Of a stretch of 64,000 nucleotides of DNA, positions 11,105 to 26,100 are shown piece by piece; position 1 is the first letter of the stretch, and each line of letters starts with the position of its first letter. The position numbers were made by a program, and so were the translations under genes. The stretch is from positions 5,711,836 through 5,775,835 of the forward strand of contig NC_052505.1 of NCBI RefSeq assembly GCF_014356525.2, written 5' to 3'. The stretch comes from Nilaparvata lugens. Its lineage: Eukaryota; Arthropoda; Insecta; Hemiptera; Delphacidae. The notes beneath the pieces are model-generated. The model did not search any database. It saw only the letters and a program-made list of their open reading frames with translations, and was not told the DNA's origin.

Positions 11105-14100
11105 CTGTCACACACATTATTACATTATTTTTTCCCTTTTTGTGTAGTTGAGAAGTTGATATTGTGGTAATTATCCATATTAAATAAAAATCCCAATTTT
11201 TGATTTTTGACAATTTCTTAGTATTTTTATTCAATTAATAATTTTGTTTTATGTAACAAACAACACTGATATGAAAAATTGGTAGATATAATACTAAGGC
11301 AAACCTTGCATTATTTATTCATCCAAATTTAGGTGATGACTCAATTCAAAAAGTAGGTTAGGGTTCCTTCACTTGTCCAATTTTCGATGTAAACACAATA
11401 AAATCAATATCGGGGACCGAGCTTCGCTCTGGAGTACAAAAGCATACACAATTTATTACGAAAGAAGAAATTATAATAATATTCATAGTTCATACAGAAA
11501 TGTTCTATCCAATCACAGTGAATTGAGATTAATTCCCAGAGGAATGCAAAAATTTCCCTCACAAAGGCCCGGTTGCACAAAAGCCGGTTAAATTTTAATC
11601 CAGATTAATTTCACGAGAACCAAATCAGAGTAGACAATTTCGAAAAGATGGTTCTACTGGAATTAATCAGGATTGAAAATAACCCGGTTTTTTGCAACCG
11701 GCACTAAGTACCTGATTGAATGATTAAAAAATTCAACAGCTGAGTCATAATTTTGACACAGTACCACACACATGAACTCGCTCACTCACTTCCATCATCA
11801 ACAGACGACGAAATAATTATTATCAGCTGTTTTTCCCAAGGATGAATAATAATTATCCTTTTAATGTCCTTTAGTGAGTTTTCCCAGGGATGAGACCTAG
11901 TGCAATCGAGTTTTTGTATTATAAACCCACTATGTTCTGAATTTCGTGAGAATCGTTAGAGCCGTTTTCGAGATCCGGTGAAATACAAACATCTAAACAG
12001 AAATTGCTCGTTTAATAGTATAGGATAGTTGATTATTCTTAACGAGAATGAACAGTTAGACTCAACTCACACTAACGCGACTCAGGTCGAGAAGAGACTC
12101 GACACTAGTCGAGAGCATGTGTTTCCAATTTGTGACACTCAGACCAGTCGACTCTAGTCTCCGTGACTGTCACCATTTAAAAAATACATGCTCTCGACTA
12201 GAGTCGAGTCTCTTCACGACCTGAGTCGCGTTAGTGTGAGTTGAGCCTTAATATTACATCAATAAACCTGTATCAGCTAGTGTCTATAGAAGGCATTGAC
12301 AAGACAGAGGATCGGCAACGATCTTCTATCTTTCTCCACTGCCATTATAACGTGGACCTCACAACAATATTTTTGTTATTTCCTATTCTAATAACCAGCT
12401 GACTACTAATATTATTATTGACCGAGTGAATTGCTCGTTTAATAGTAAAGGATAAAATTTTGAATTAATGTAGACTACGACTAAATTAAAGACAGAAATC
12501 GCACTTAATAAGCACCAAAAAAAAAAAAACTGTAAAATATTGAGTTATTTGAAAAATTCAAATCCAAAAATTAAAATAAAGTTCTTCACTTGAAATACAT
12601 GAATACATTACAGAACGTGCGATTTATAAACAAAATTAACACGCTACAGATTTATTCTGAAATAACAAAAATTACATAGATATAACGATAACAATATGAC
12701 CTAGATAGAAAGGATTTTCATTACCGTACAGCTATTTTTTTTCTATCGACCAGTATTGGAATTCTGATTGAATTATAGTGAGGTCCACGTTATAATATTG
12801 CAGTGAAGAAAGATAAATTTTTATAAATTTTTGGACAGAACATTTCAAATTCGGAAAGAGATAAATCCATGAGATTTAGAGGATTAATTCTCTATTGAAT
12901 TGTAAACTTTTGAAAAATTGAAAACTTTTTAATTTTGATAACTTGATGATACACAAATCGAAAAACTTTGAAAAATATCACCAGTAGAAAGTTTCTTTTT
13001 AGCCTTTGCACAGCCATAATGTGACGTTTACGGTGAGGTAACCGTCGACTGTATAGTGAGGTCCACGGAATAATGGCAGTAGAAAAATATAGGAGAACAG
13101 CATTGCCGATTCTCTGCCTTGCCACTGCCTTCTACAGAGGATTGATGATACCGGTATATCTGATGTAATATAGAATGTTCATTCTTGTTTAAAATTATAT
13201 GTGTTAAGATTGAACATTCTTTAATGAGATTGAATATTTTAATAAATCATATTTCTACATTGTTCAAAAACGATCTGGAAAATTTGTGGATCAAGAAAAG
13301 TATTGCGCTGAATGATAGACAAGGATAGCAACATCATTGTCATTTTTCAAATACTGTCATTATAATGTGGACCTCATTATATAGACTCTGATAAGAGTCT
13401 TTGGGAAGCTTTAAAAAACAAATACAAAACATATTGAGGACATTTTATGAATATTGTACAGGTTGGTACCACTGCGGGATAGATAACATTACAACTTCAT
13501 GATTGTCATTCATCTGTGCGATATCTCACATGTGCGAAAATTCAGTTTGTCTGGTACCCGTAGACTCTGTAGATACAGTATCATCTTCTAGATTGATACT
13601 GTATCATATTATGGATTGATAATATATCATATTTTTAATTGATACTGTATCATATTCTAAGGTTCAACACACACTTATGCGACTCAAGACGAGAAGAGAC
13701 TGCGACTCTAGTCTCTTCTCGGCGCAGCAAGTGTTTTCAAATGGTGACACTCAGACTAGTCGACTCTAGTCATGTTGGTCGAGCCTCGACTCGAGTTGCG
13801 TAGTACCGCGCATTTTTTATGAAAGTGAGGTTATGTTTTATGAAAGTGATGTTTTTATCATTTTAGATAAGACAATAATACGAATTAGATAACAATATTA
13901 TATGCATAATATTTATTATAATATATGTTACATGCTAAGGTGTGACGAATTAGATCTTATATTTTTAATAAAGTACCGGTAAGTTTAGAAAATGGAGTAG
14001 CATGGAACTGAAGTAGTGACAATGAGCGAAAAAGTTGTAAGGTTGAGAGACTGGAGTATCCTCGACTGGAATGGTACGATTTGAGTCGAGGTATTGTGAG

Positions 14101-17100
14101 TTGAGGCTAAAATTGATACTGTATCATATTAAGGATTGATACTGTATCATTGTGAATTGATACTGTATCATTGTGGATTGATATTGTATCATTGTGGATT
14201 GATACTGTATCATTGTGAATTGATACTGTATCATATTGTTGATTGATACTGTATCATATTGTTGATTGATACTGTATCATTGTGGATTGATACTTTATCA
14301 TATATGCAATGTGTCCGACTCACTTGGAACAGAAGAGCTGGCCACAGTTGCGACAATGATGGCGTCGCTCGTAGATGGAGAATCGCACCGCGCATGCGGC
14401 ACACGACTCGGCACCCTCGTCCTTGAGCCAGTGGTCGGCGACGCCACGCCCGGGCTGGTCGCACACGCTCCACGAGAACACACGTCCGCGTGCGTCGCCA
14501 ACGAACACTGTTCTGTGATCTCTGTAACACACCAATTAATAGTGATCATTGTTTATAATAAATATGGTTTACAGCATTTAACTTGGATTTTCGTTTACTA
14601 ATAATTATAATCTATATAATAAGAGAGAGTAGGGTTGTGTTTGTTCGCATCAAAACATGTCGACTTGTGGATTGCATACCAGAAAAACGGGAATGATTTT
14701 GATCTCCAAATTTTGGAGTGGTATCTTGAAGAGTTTGAAATAGATCTAGAACAATCCTAGGTTACTTAAGAATCTATATGCAAAATTTCAAGTTAATCAG
14801 TCCAGTAGTTTAGACGTGATGATGCGTCAAACATAATTTTCCTATCCCGTACGTGTATAAGTCAGTTCTGTACTTTATTATATTGTTTAGATAAGTTTTT
14901 CAACTTGGTGCTAACCTAATAAAGTGGCAAAACTCAAATCTTGTTTAGAAACCTTCTTCAACTTAATGCCAACCAAAATTGGACTGGCTATTAATTTTGT
15001 TGCCAATTTTAACCATCTGTTTCCACCAAGAGGTAGTCTCTCTAGATTATAGTTCTATTATGAACATATGGTATGTATTTATGTCCCATGAATGAAATTC
15101 GAACATTAATTTTGAAAAATCTAGAAGAAAAATTGAAATTTGGGCTTCGATGTGCACGAGATTGATATTTTTAGAATATATGTGCAAAATTTGGAGATCT
15201 TAAGCTTTCTAAATCATAGGCTATTCGCCCTTATATTTAGTTGTGGTTTTCAATTGGAGAGATTCAACCAGAAAACGATTTCCTGATCAAGTATGTGAAA
15301 GCCATAATTTTTCTGAAAAAAGAGATCCTCCTAAGGGATTAGGCAAGATGTTCTATTGTTTCTACATATAATATACAAGATAAAGGATTTTGAGAGGAAT
15401 AATATTTTTTTTTTAATATCTTCCCAGAGACTCTTAACAGAGTATGAGAATTGTCAAAAAAAAAAAAATGCTTGAAAACATTACTTTCAATAAGAAAAAA
15501 TACACAAGACACATACTCATATACATATATACACATACACATACATATAAACATATATCAACACACAAGGGCCCCTCTCTACACATATATTCCTGTGTGG
15601 TATAAAATACATTTTCCATCAATAACTCTTTTAACTTCCTTCCGAATAAATAGAGATCTTCAACGTTTTTCATATCATCATGAAGCTTTCTAAAATATTT
15701 AAGACCCATATATGTTGGCTTCTTTTCAAAAAGAGCTGTCCTATGGTACATGGAAGCAAAGTCTCCTCTATTTCTGGTTTGATACCTGTGGGAATCACTA
15801 TTTCTAGCCGAAGCCTTATTTCTCCTGAAGTACATAATCACCTCATATTATATCAATGTTTTCACGTTTTCAATTTCGATTCAATGATCGATTTATCAAA
15901 TTCATTAGCAAAGAGTAATTGAATTAAAAAAGAGCCAGGGAAAGCATGTTAAATTTCAATAAGAGAGCAACTGGTATTCGATGTGCAGGCTCTTACAAAA
16001 TCAATCATTCTGAAAGATCCAGCCGTCCAAAAGTATCGAATTTCTAAAAAAATTGAAGATAAATATTGTATAAATCGTAGGGAATGTCGATGGGACTTGA
16101 AAGTTATGTACTTTTTGAGAAAAAGACTTGCTCAATTTAACATTTAAAAGATTGGAAGAATAGACTTTAAGAGCACCGTCAGCTGATGTCACACCGACCA
16201 TCTGGTTTGGATTTGTTACTGCGCATCTTTTCGTGGCCACTACCTTGTATTTTAGGTACATTGGAAGAAGCATTGCGTCAGCTGATGAAAAACGAAATCC
16301 GCGTGTTTGCAATCAATATGATCCCATTTAATTTGCTTGAGAAGCAGTTTAGTTGCACGAGCACTGTGAGTCCGAGTTGTCATGCATCACGACGCTTTCG
16401 GAAGTCATTTCAACTGACGTCTTTCATTTTCCGAGACCATTCACGCACAACATGATAACTCATAGCTCATAACGTTTTCTGCGTGAACTTGAATCATTCT
16501 TCGTTAGATTTATGCTGAACTATAGAATTTTGCTTGCAAAAGCTAATAAAACTACGTGACTAGCACTTGGCGGCAGACTCAAGTGAGGCGACCATGTTCA
16601 TGGGTCTATAACTCGACAACAATCGACGATCTGGCGGCACCGATCACAGGGCGTTTGGTGGGGATGATCAGCTGTTCATCTCTGTGACTCTGTGCTACCA
16701 ACCAAATGCCTGTGTCTTATGATATGAGATCGGAGGTTGGAGAAAAATTACTTTGACAGTTTAGTGCGAAATTTTCCAATTAGCAAACCTTGAAACTGCT
16801 AGAGCTGTGATCGAAGCCGGTTCGGTATTGTCTTTTCTGTCAAATGCCGTATGCATTGTCAGCTTGCTACGGAACACCAGTTGTCTCTGCCACTTGAAAC
16901 CTACAACATACACACAAATCATAATTTTAAAATAGAATTAAAATTAATAATAATTAAAATTATCACTCAGATTGTTATAATTCAGTACATAAACAGATTA
17001 TGTTCACATAATTCTTCATTGAGAGTAGAACAGCTATTGTTACAATTTTGTGCATATGGCCTACACTACACATTACGTCGATTGAATAAAAGCTAGAAAT

Positions 17101-20100
17101 TGTTAATTCCAAGTAATTTCCAAGTAATTTCCAAGCAAATTCTAGGATTCGAGTCAGCTTTATTATGTTACCAGAATAGCTGGAACAACTAATGTATAGT
17201 TGCTAGTCACTAAATTCTAGCTTTTATTCAAGCGACCCATGATTTATTTTTGACAAGATAATAGATAATTATTCTAATTTATGATGTTTTCTGGTCTCAA
17301 GGGAATTGTATTTTACAACAAAAAATGATCCCCGGTTCAAAGCACGGGGTTACCTGCTAGCTGCTAGTTTATGATAAAAATTTGAAAAGTACATAATTAC
17401 CTGGGTCATATTGTAAGAGAAAATACAAGCTAATATCTTAGAAAATATAGCATGAGAAGATAAATCTCATGGTACAGGTTTATTTATTGACCGAACGAAG
17501 TGAGGTCTAAGATTCAAGTCGACGGTTTGGCATTTCTCTTAATGTTTATATATTTATATGTTGCGCATTTACGGCGAAACGCGGTAATAGATTTTCATGA
17601 AATTTGACAGGTATTTCCTTTCTAAATTGCGCGTCGACGTATATACAAGGTTTTTGGAAATTTTGCATTTCAAGGATAATATAAAAGGGAAAAGGATCCT
17701 CCTTCATACACCAATATTAAGGTGCGTACAGACTCTCGCTCTGCTCCGCAACCGAACGTCACTCCAGCAGAGCGATTGATGATCGACCAGGGAGCAAGAG
17801 TAGTTCGACCGGGGAACGCGAGAAGATCTAACATCTTCCGTAACGTTCATGATGGGTGCGTGGGCGGCGCGACTGTGGTTCGATGGTGGTACGAAGGCGG
17901 TACGAGGGAGGAGCGTGCTCGGTTCGGGTTGGAAGCACGGATATGTGTACGCAGCTCAAGAGGTAAAAATCAGACTAAAGAATTATTCATCATAAATCAG
18001 CTGACAAGTGATTACACAGATGTGTGGAGAAGCCAGTCTATTACTGTATTTGTATAAGGTCTATAGTTTCAATCGAAGACATTAAAGAGGTATGCATCTT
18101 TAAGCTGGGTTTACACCAAAGTTTTCAACAAAATGGTTATAACTTAATCCTTATAGATTCTATTAGATTGAACGGAAGTTGACAAACACATATGTTCATC
18201 ATGTGTATGATAAGATATGTTCAATCTAATATAATCTAAAAGGATTGAGTTATTAACATTTTTTTAATAAATTTGGTCTAATCGCAGGTTTAAGGCCTTT
18301 GGTTTCAATATTTTGTTTTGCAGTCATGGTATTATTATGCGTGCCCATCAGTATAAATATTCTCACATTCGAATAAACTAATTTAATAGGTGAATAAAAA
18401 TAAACAAATGAACTAAAATAATGCTGGAGATATTATAATATTTTTGATTCTAAAAAATTAATTTTCATCAGATAGAAAGGTCATTACGGAACTGGATGCA
18501 TGAATTATATCATATGGAATACAAATTCAAACGTGAACTGAGTTTGTTAACAATTAAAACAGTTGACATCTGGTATTTGTGGATGAGAATACTGCGTGAG
18601 GTCCACTGTTCACAGAACTACTAGAGTTCTTTGTATTTATTCAATCATTTAGGGCCGTTTGCACAGTGACAGTTAAAACTAAATTTATCAGTATCAAGTA
18701 TCATTTGTTATAATGTGATTCATTTTGAGTTTAAGCCACCAGCTGATTGAATTCAGTTTCACCTTTGACTGTGCAAATGGTCCTTAGAATTATACAACTT
18801 AGGTTGTTCATGTTCCAAAATTCAAGTCGATGTTTTCTTAATATTCAAGCTGATTACTGTTGACTACTTTCTATTATTACTGATTGGTCGGGTGAGAGTG
18901 TAAAAACGGCACAGTATGAGAGACTATCAGCATCAAATAGCCTCATGAAATAGTATATTTCGCACCTAGGGCCAAAAATGAGACTTTTCCCGGCTCGAAA
19001 TCGGTTTTCAAGTCCGAGGCCGTAGGCCGAGGACTAGAAAAGATTGAGAGCCGGAAAAACATTTTTGCCCATGGTGAGAACGTTATTTTTTCGCCACACA
19101 GAAAAATAAACAATATAAATATGAGAATAATTGTTTATTAGGCACTTACGAAAGCAAAACAGGAAGGTCATAGCTCTAGCAAATCTGAGGTAATCTGAAT
19201 ATCAGGAAATTGTCCAAGTATTTTTATTTTTTATTCTGATTTGTCTAAATAACCTAAAAGATTATGTTCAATTATGTAAGAGGTTGAATTTATACTTTTT
19301 ATTCTTCCAAATGACAATAAGATGATATTATTATAAATTTTTTGATTCTTGAATAATAAACACAAATAATGAAAAGTTTTTTGATCAGCTGTTTTAGCAC
19401 ACTTGAAATTTGGCCAATCTGGATGTCAACAATACTTGTTGTTGTTGACTTCGGGAGTTTAGGTTAGAAGTTCTATCCTACTCTGAAAATCGTATTTGAA
19501 TAGTTTATAATACGGTATATATCTTATCTGTTTTCATTCACCCAAATAAAATGATAGTATCTTATTGCAGAATACTTATTCAATTCTAGAAGCATAAACT
19601 GATTCCATTTCATAAACCATTTTGTAAACACGTTCACATCAAATCAGAATCAGCTGACTTCAAGGTTATTTTACAGCCCTAGGGCCGTAAAACTTTTACC
19701 GGCCTGGTCAGAAAACAATCATTTTCGGTCTCTATATGACGCACGAAAACCAGCTCATTACATCCAAGTGGGGCGAAAAAGAACTATCGACTTGAGTTAT
19801 AACAGTGAAATTTGGGACATAAACGTCCTATACTATATTTACAGTCCGGGTCCTGCAACTGTGCCTATCAAAGTTGGCAATATTGTGGCCCTCAATATAC
19901 TACAATACAACCCGTTCAAAAACATTTGTGATAATGTATCTTTCCATAAGCAACAGATGCTCCTTTGTATCTTCTCAAAAGCAACGTGTTACATCCGAAA
20001 AGATACACAAGGTGCTTTAATGTATATTTCCATAAACAGCAGATGCTCGTTTGTATCTTCTCAAAACCAGCGTGTTGCATATGAGAAGATACACAAGGAG

Positions 20101-23100
20101 TTTTCTGGAGTTACATCCTTTTAGCACAACACAACCTATCAGCTGACATTCGTTCAACATGCTCTTTCCATTGGAAGTGATACGTTGCAACTCTCACATT
20201 CATTTAGTCTCTGTGAGTAGGGAGCTTCCTACATCTAGGGATCTAGGGTCTCAGAATACTGATGTTTTTGCAAAGCCGTGAATATTACCCCGCGAACCAT
20301 ACCTTGCCTGTATACCGTTTCAAAGTCACGGGGGCAAAGTTGCGGGACGCGTACTGTACTCTATGCTATAGTGAGGTTCACATTATAATGGCAGTGTTTG
20401 ATTAGCAATGGTATTGCTATCCTTGTCTATCATTCAACAAAGCGGATAGCGCTATCTCTTTCTTACTTTGCTCTATTGCCAAATCGTCTTTTAACAATGT
20501 TAAATTAATAAATTAACAAAGTATTTCATCTTAATCATTAAACTTCATTATTAAATTATTGTATAATATAATTTCTTGCTTAATGAATAATATCGGGGAC
20601 CGAGCTTCGCTCTGGAGTACAGAAGCTTAAAAAAATTTATTACGAAAGAAGAAATTATAATAACATTCATAGTTCATACAGAAATTTTCTATCTAATCAC
20701 AGTAAATTGAGATTAATTCTCAGAGGAATGCAAAAATTTCCCTCACAAAGGCTCGGTTAAATTTTAATCCTGATTAATTTCACGTGAACCAAATCAGAGA
20801 AGACCATTTAAAAAAGATGGATCTACTGGAATTAATAAGGATTGAAAATAACCCGGCTTTTTTGCAACCGGCACTAAGTACCTGATTGAATGATTACAAA
20901 AGTTCAACAGCTGAGTCATAATTTTGACACAGTCCCACAAACATGAACTCGCTAACTCACTTCCATCATCAACAGACGACGAAATAATTATTATCAGCTG
21001 TTTTTCCAAGAATGAATAATAGCTAGTAGTTCTGTGAACAGTAGACCTCACGCAGTATTCTCATCCACAAGTACCTGATTGAAACTATAGACCTTATGGA
21101 AATACAGCAATAGACTGGCTTCTCCACACATCTGCGTAATCACTTGTCAGCTGATTTATGATGAATAATTCTATAGTCTGATTTTTACTCTAATATTGGC
21201 GTATGAAGGAGGCTCCTTTTTCCTTTTATATTATCCTTGAAATGCAAAATTTCCAAAAACCTTGTATATACGTCGACGCGCAATTAAAAAAGGAACATAC
21301 CTGTCAAATTTCATAAAAATCTATTACCGCGTTTCGCCGTAAATGCGCAACATATAAACATATATGCATATAAAACATTTAAACATTCAAACATTTAAAC
21401 ATTAAGAGAAATACCAAACCGTTGACTTGAATCTTAGACCTCACTTCGCTCGGTCAATTATCCTTTTAATGTCACTAAGTATCTGATTGAATGATTAAAA
21501 AAATTCAACAGCTGAGTCATAATTTTGACACAGTACCACACACATGAACTCGCTCACTCACTTCCATCATCAACAGACGACGAAATAATTATTATCAGCT
21601 GTTTTTCCAAGGATGAATAATAATTATCCTTTTAATGTCCTTCAGCGAGTTTTCCCAGGGATGAGACCTAGTGCAATCGAATCTTTATATTAAAAACCAT
21701 CTATGTTCTGAATTTTGTGAGGATCGTTAGAGCCGTTTTCGAGATCCGGTGAAATACGAACATCTAAACAGAAAATTGCTCGTTTAATAGTATAGGATAG
21801 TTGATTATTCTTAACGAGAATGAACAGTTAGACTCAACTCACACTAACGCGACTCAGGTCGAGAAGAGACTCGACTCTAGTCGAGAGCATCTGTTTCCAA
21901 TTTGTGACACTCAGACCAGTCGTCTTTAGTCTCCGTGACTGTCACCATTTAAAAATACATGCTCTCGACTAGAGTCGAGTCTCTTCACGACCTGAGTCGC
22001 GTTAGTGTGAGTTGAGCCTTAATATTACATCAATAAACCTGTATCAGCTACTGTCTATAGAAGGCATTGACAAGACAGAGGATCGGCAACGATCTTCTAT
22101 CTTTCTCCACTGCCATTATAACGTGGACCTCACAACAATATTTTTGTTATTTCCTATTCTAATAACCAGCTGACTACTAATATTATTATTGACCGAGTGA
22201 AGTGAGGTCTAAGATTCAAGTTGACGGTTTGGCATTTCTCTTAATGTTTGCATGTTTAAATGTTTATATGTTGCGCTTTTACGGCGAAACACGGTAATAG
22301 ATTTCCATGAAATTTGACAGGTATGTTCCTTTTCTAATTGCGCGTCGACGTATATACAAGGTTTTTGCATTTCAAGGATAATATAAAAGGAAAAAGGAGC
22401 CTATTTCATAAGCCAATATTAGATTAAAAATCAGACTATAGAATTATTCATCATAAATCAGCTGACAAGTGATTACACTGATGTGTGGAGAAGCCAGTCT
22501 ATTGCTGTATTTCCATAAGGTCTATAGTTTCAATCAGGTACTTGTGGATGAGAATACTGTGTGAGGTCTACTGTTCACAGAACTACTAGTTTGTATTTGC
22601 TCATGCAATGGCCCCTGGTCTTGAAAATTAGATCAAGAAATTCATTTCCATGTAATTTATGACAAATAATAGATCAGGGGTAATAAATTAGGGGGAACAA
22701 TATTGGATAAGATTGAAAGTAAAATAGCGAGTGGAATTTTTGTCTCAAGGAATTTAAGTAAATTATATAATAAGCCTCTATTATAAATAAATTAAATAAA
22801 TTCGTATGGCTTTTGTTGGTGGGGAGTTCCTTTCGGGAATGTTCCACCGCCTGAATATATAATTTAAGCCGTCAATGGGCCTTACGACTGTCATACTTCA
22901 GCCGGGACCGACAGTTTAACGTGCCCATCCGATAACACGGGAGTGATCTGGTTAAAAATTTTTGGTAATGAGAGGGGTTCGAACCCGGGATCTCTATGCT
23001 GCTACGAAGTCTCTAAGCCTCTATTGAAGTAGGTCTATCATTGCTTGGTGGAGTCACATATTACATATTCAGTGGCCCTATGGGGAGCTAGAGAGAGTAA

Positions 23101-26100
23101 CCTTCAGAAAATTTTCATTTGTCAAAAAGCATTGCGCACTATGTTGAGGTTGCATCCACAAACACATTGTAGGGACTATTTTATTAAAATGGAGATTCTC
23201 AGTGTTCCCTGTCTCTATATTTTGGAAATGTGTGTATATATTAGAAGGTGTTCACTAAAGACTATTAATAAGACGCATGAATATAATACACGGCATAAGA
23301 GTACCTTCTCGGAATATCATAAATTGACTTTGTGTGAAGAAAAACCCAGTTATATTGGTAGAAAGATTTACCAAGTACAACCGATTCGGTTGCGGGAAAT
23401 ATTAGCGAAAAAAAGTTTAAACGAAGTTTGAAATTATTTCTAAAGGAGGAATGCTTTTTTAGTATCATAATACTTTTATAGTTTGAATATCATAAATTGA
23501 CTTTGTATGAAGAAAAACCCAGTTATATTGGTAGAAAGATTTACCAAGTACTACAAATTCGGTTGCGGGAAATATTAGCGAAAAAAAGTTTAAACGAAGT
23601 TTGAAATTATTTCTAAAGGAGGAATGCTTTTATAGTCTGAAGGACTATTTTGATTACTGTAATAGAGTCAAAGACAAATAGTAATTATATACTAGATATA
23701 AATTTAATGAAAAATTAATGGTGTCTCGCTTTTGCTAGCACTTTGACTTGTCTGACGCCGTTTAGGCCAACCAGACGAAATATATATCTATCTATCTATC
23801 AGTTGGAACCGGAATTACCTGGTCGCAAAATGTGCTGATTGTTGCGATTTTTTCGAGCCGGGACATCATCCTTGGCATCTCCGTCGTTGCCGACCATGAC
23901 GAACGAGTCGGTGAGGCTGGTGTCACTCTTGCTCGGTCGAATGCCCAGGCTCTCATCCGTGCTCTCAGTCGCCTCCAATTCGCTCAACCGCCCAGGATTG
24001 CATTCTGATTTACGGAACTGTCGGGCAAACAAACAAAATTATATGAAATTGATGTTTCTTTCCATGACGAAACACTATAATTATAATAACTTTGATACAG
24101 TGGGGCCATTGGCAAAACATTTTAAAAAAGACCTGATATTAAAAATTTTATAGTTTTTTCAAAGTTTGGAATTTTTTAATCAATTGTGATTGATTTAATT
24201 CAATTTAATTTATTTTTTTCAATTAAGGAAAAAAATTTATGTGTTCTGAATTTTAAACTGAGTGTGTAATTTATTGAAGAATGAATGTTGAGTTACACAT
24301 AACCTAGCTACATTTGGACTGTTGTATAAATTAGAATTGAACCGTTTTGGGCGTAAGCCTGTGGTACTCTTCTGTAAGTTGTGTAATTCTCATTGATTCA
24401 ATAAATAAATAAATAGTTTAGACACTGTGTTACTTGTAAATATTTGAAAAACACTTACTTTTCTCGCGTATTAAGGAATGCATTTCACTCCTGAAGAAGA
24501 GCTTCATCAGCCTTAGGAAGCCCGTTCTAAGGCTGACGAAGCTCCTATTCAGGAGTGAAATGCATTCCTCAATACTCCAAGAAAAGTAGGTGTTTTTTCA
24601 AATATTTACAAGGAACACAATGTCTGAACTACATCAAAGAAATTATATGAAATACATCTTGATATTCCATAGAGTTTCATTGACAAAAAATGTAAAATGC
24701 ATCTAGACTTTCAATGAATTTATATTTAAAAAGTGATTATAAATTGATTTTGAAGAAAGGAAACTTGGAAATGGCTTTGAATTGGATATGATGTTGTTTT
24801 GGAGTTCCTCCTTAAGGTGTGTACAGATACAGGCGTCTCGAACACGCTCCGCACTCGCTCTGATCATGAACGTTACGCGAGAAGTTACGCAAGTGATCGC
24901 TAGAGGTTCGAAATATGTTCGAAGGATGATCGCGCGCTTGTTGACTTCGCGCTTGTTGGCTTGTTGATTGTTGACTTCGCTACAACCTAACCTCACAAAA
25001 TGTGAAACGTTCAATCCAGCTGATTGGGTGACGAAACTAAATAAAATATTCTGACCAGGGAATTGCTGGGTAACATAATAATACATTATGTTTATTAATT
25101 ATGTTTATATAATAAATTGATGATAATTACTATGTTTGCTGCATTCATGTTGATGTTTTATTACAAGAAAGGTTATGTCTGTCAATGTTTTGAAAGGTGA
25201 AAGGCGTGGTTGAGAGTTTGGCTCCTTTCTTCTAGATTCCAATATACTGGTACCTATTATTAAAAATGTTTTTATAATTTTTCATTATTCAATTTTAATG
25301 ATTTAGTAATTAATTTTGATAATTTTATATGCTAACAAAGAGATTGTATACACCAAAGACCTTAAAGATGCATAGACTCACATGCAGCGCTAGTGTCGTA
25401 CTTGGAATTGAAATCGGCCTTTGAGGGGGCAACCTATGAGATTATTACATACCAATGCCTTTGTAATCCATAGTATTACAAATATATAGATATAATATCT
25501 CGTGCTAAAATACCCCAATGGCGGGCTTCAATTTCAAGTAACAGCTATCATTGGGAAGGCATAGGCATTGTGGGTCTATATCTCTTTAAGGTCTTTGGTA
25601 TACACATAAGATTGTACCCTAGTAGACTTCTATTTCAAGAATTCCAGGTGCTTACAGTGAGGCAAACATATGTTAAAAGAATCATATTATTCATAAAAAA
25701 AAAATAGTGATACATTCAACCAGGACTTCCTATATACCGGACCTGCGCCTACAAGAGAAATGGCCGCCGTATGTGGTGGCCGGCATTGATATTTTGGGGG
25801 CGCGACAGTCGAGACCGACGACATTCGAGGCCTACGACCGTAGAGGACTGTTTTACAGTCCTCTACGGTCGTAGGTCTCGACTGTCGGGAGTGTACGAAA
25901 ATTAGAGTGGCCTCAACTGTCGCCTAACGCAGGCGACATTTGAGGCCACCTTTTCAGGAGTCCTCTGCCGTCGCAGGTCTCGACTGTCGGGGCTGTACAA
26001 AAATTAGAGTGGCCTCAACTGTCGCCTAACGCAGGCGACATTTGAGGCCACTTTTTCAGGAGTCCTCTACCGTCTCTGGCCTCGAATGTCGCCGGTCTCT

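Noticed and set aside
14266..14601. A 111-codon plus ORF and alternative minus frames across the FYVE exon
   Set aside because: Only the frame containing RRHHCRNCG is coding; the others come from the GC-rich exon.
15339..15560. C-terminal extension of the minus ORF rich in Y, V and C
   Set aside because: It is translation of the CA/TA microsatellite next to the retrotransposon remnant.
22976..23000. tRNA-like GGTTCGAACC on the minus strand
   Set aside because: No cloverleaf was found around it. It is part of a dispersed SINE-like repeat also seen at 49815.
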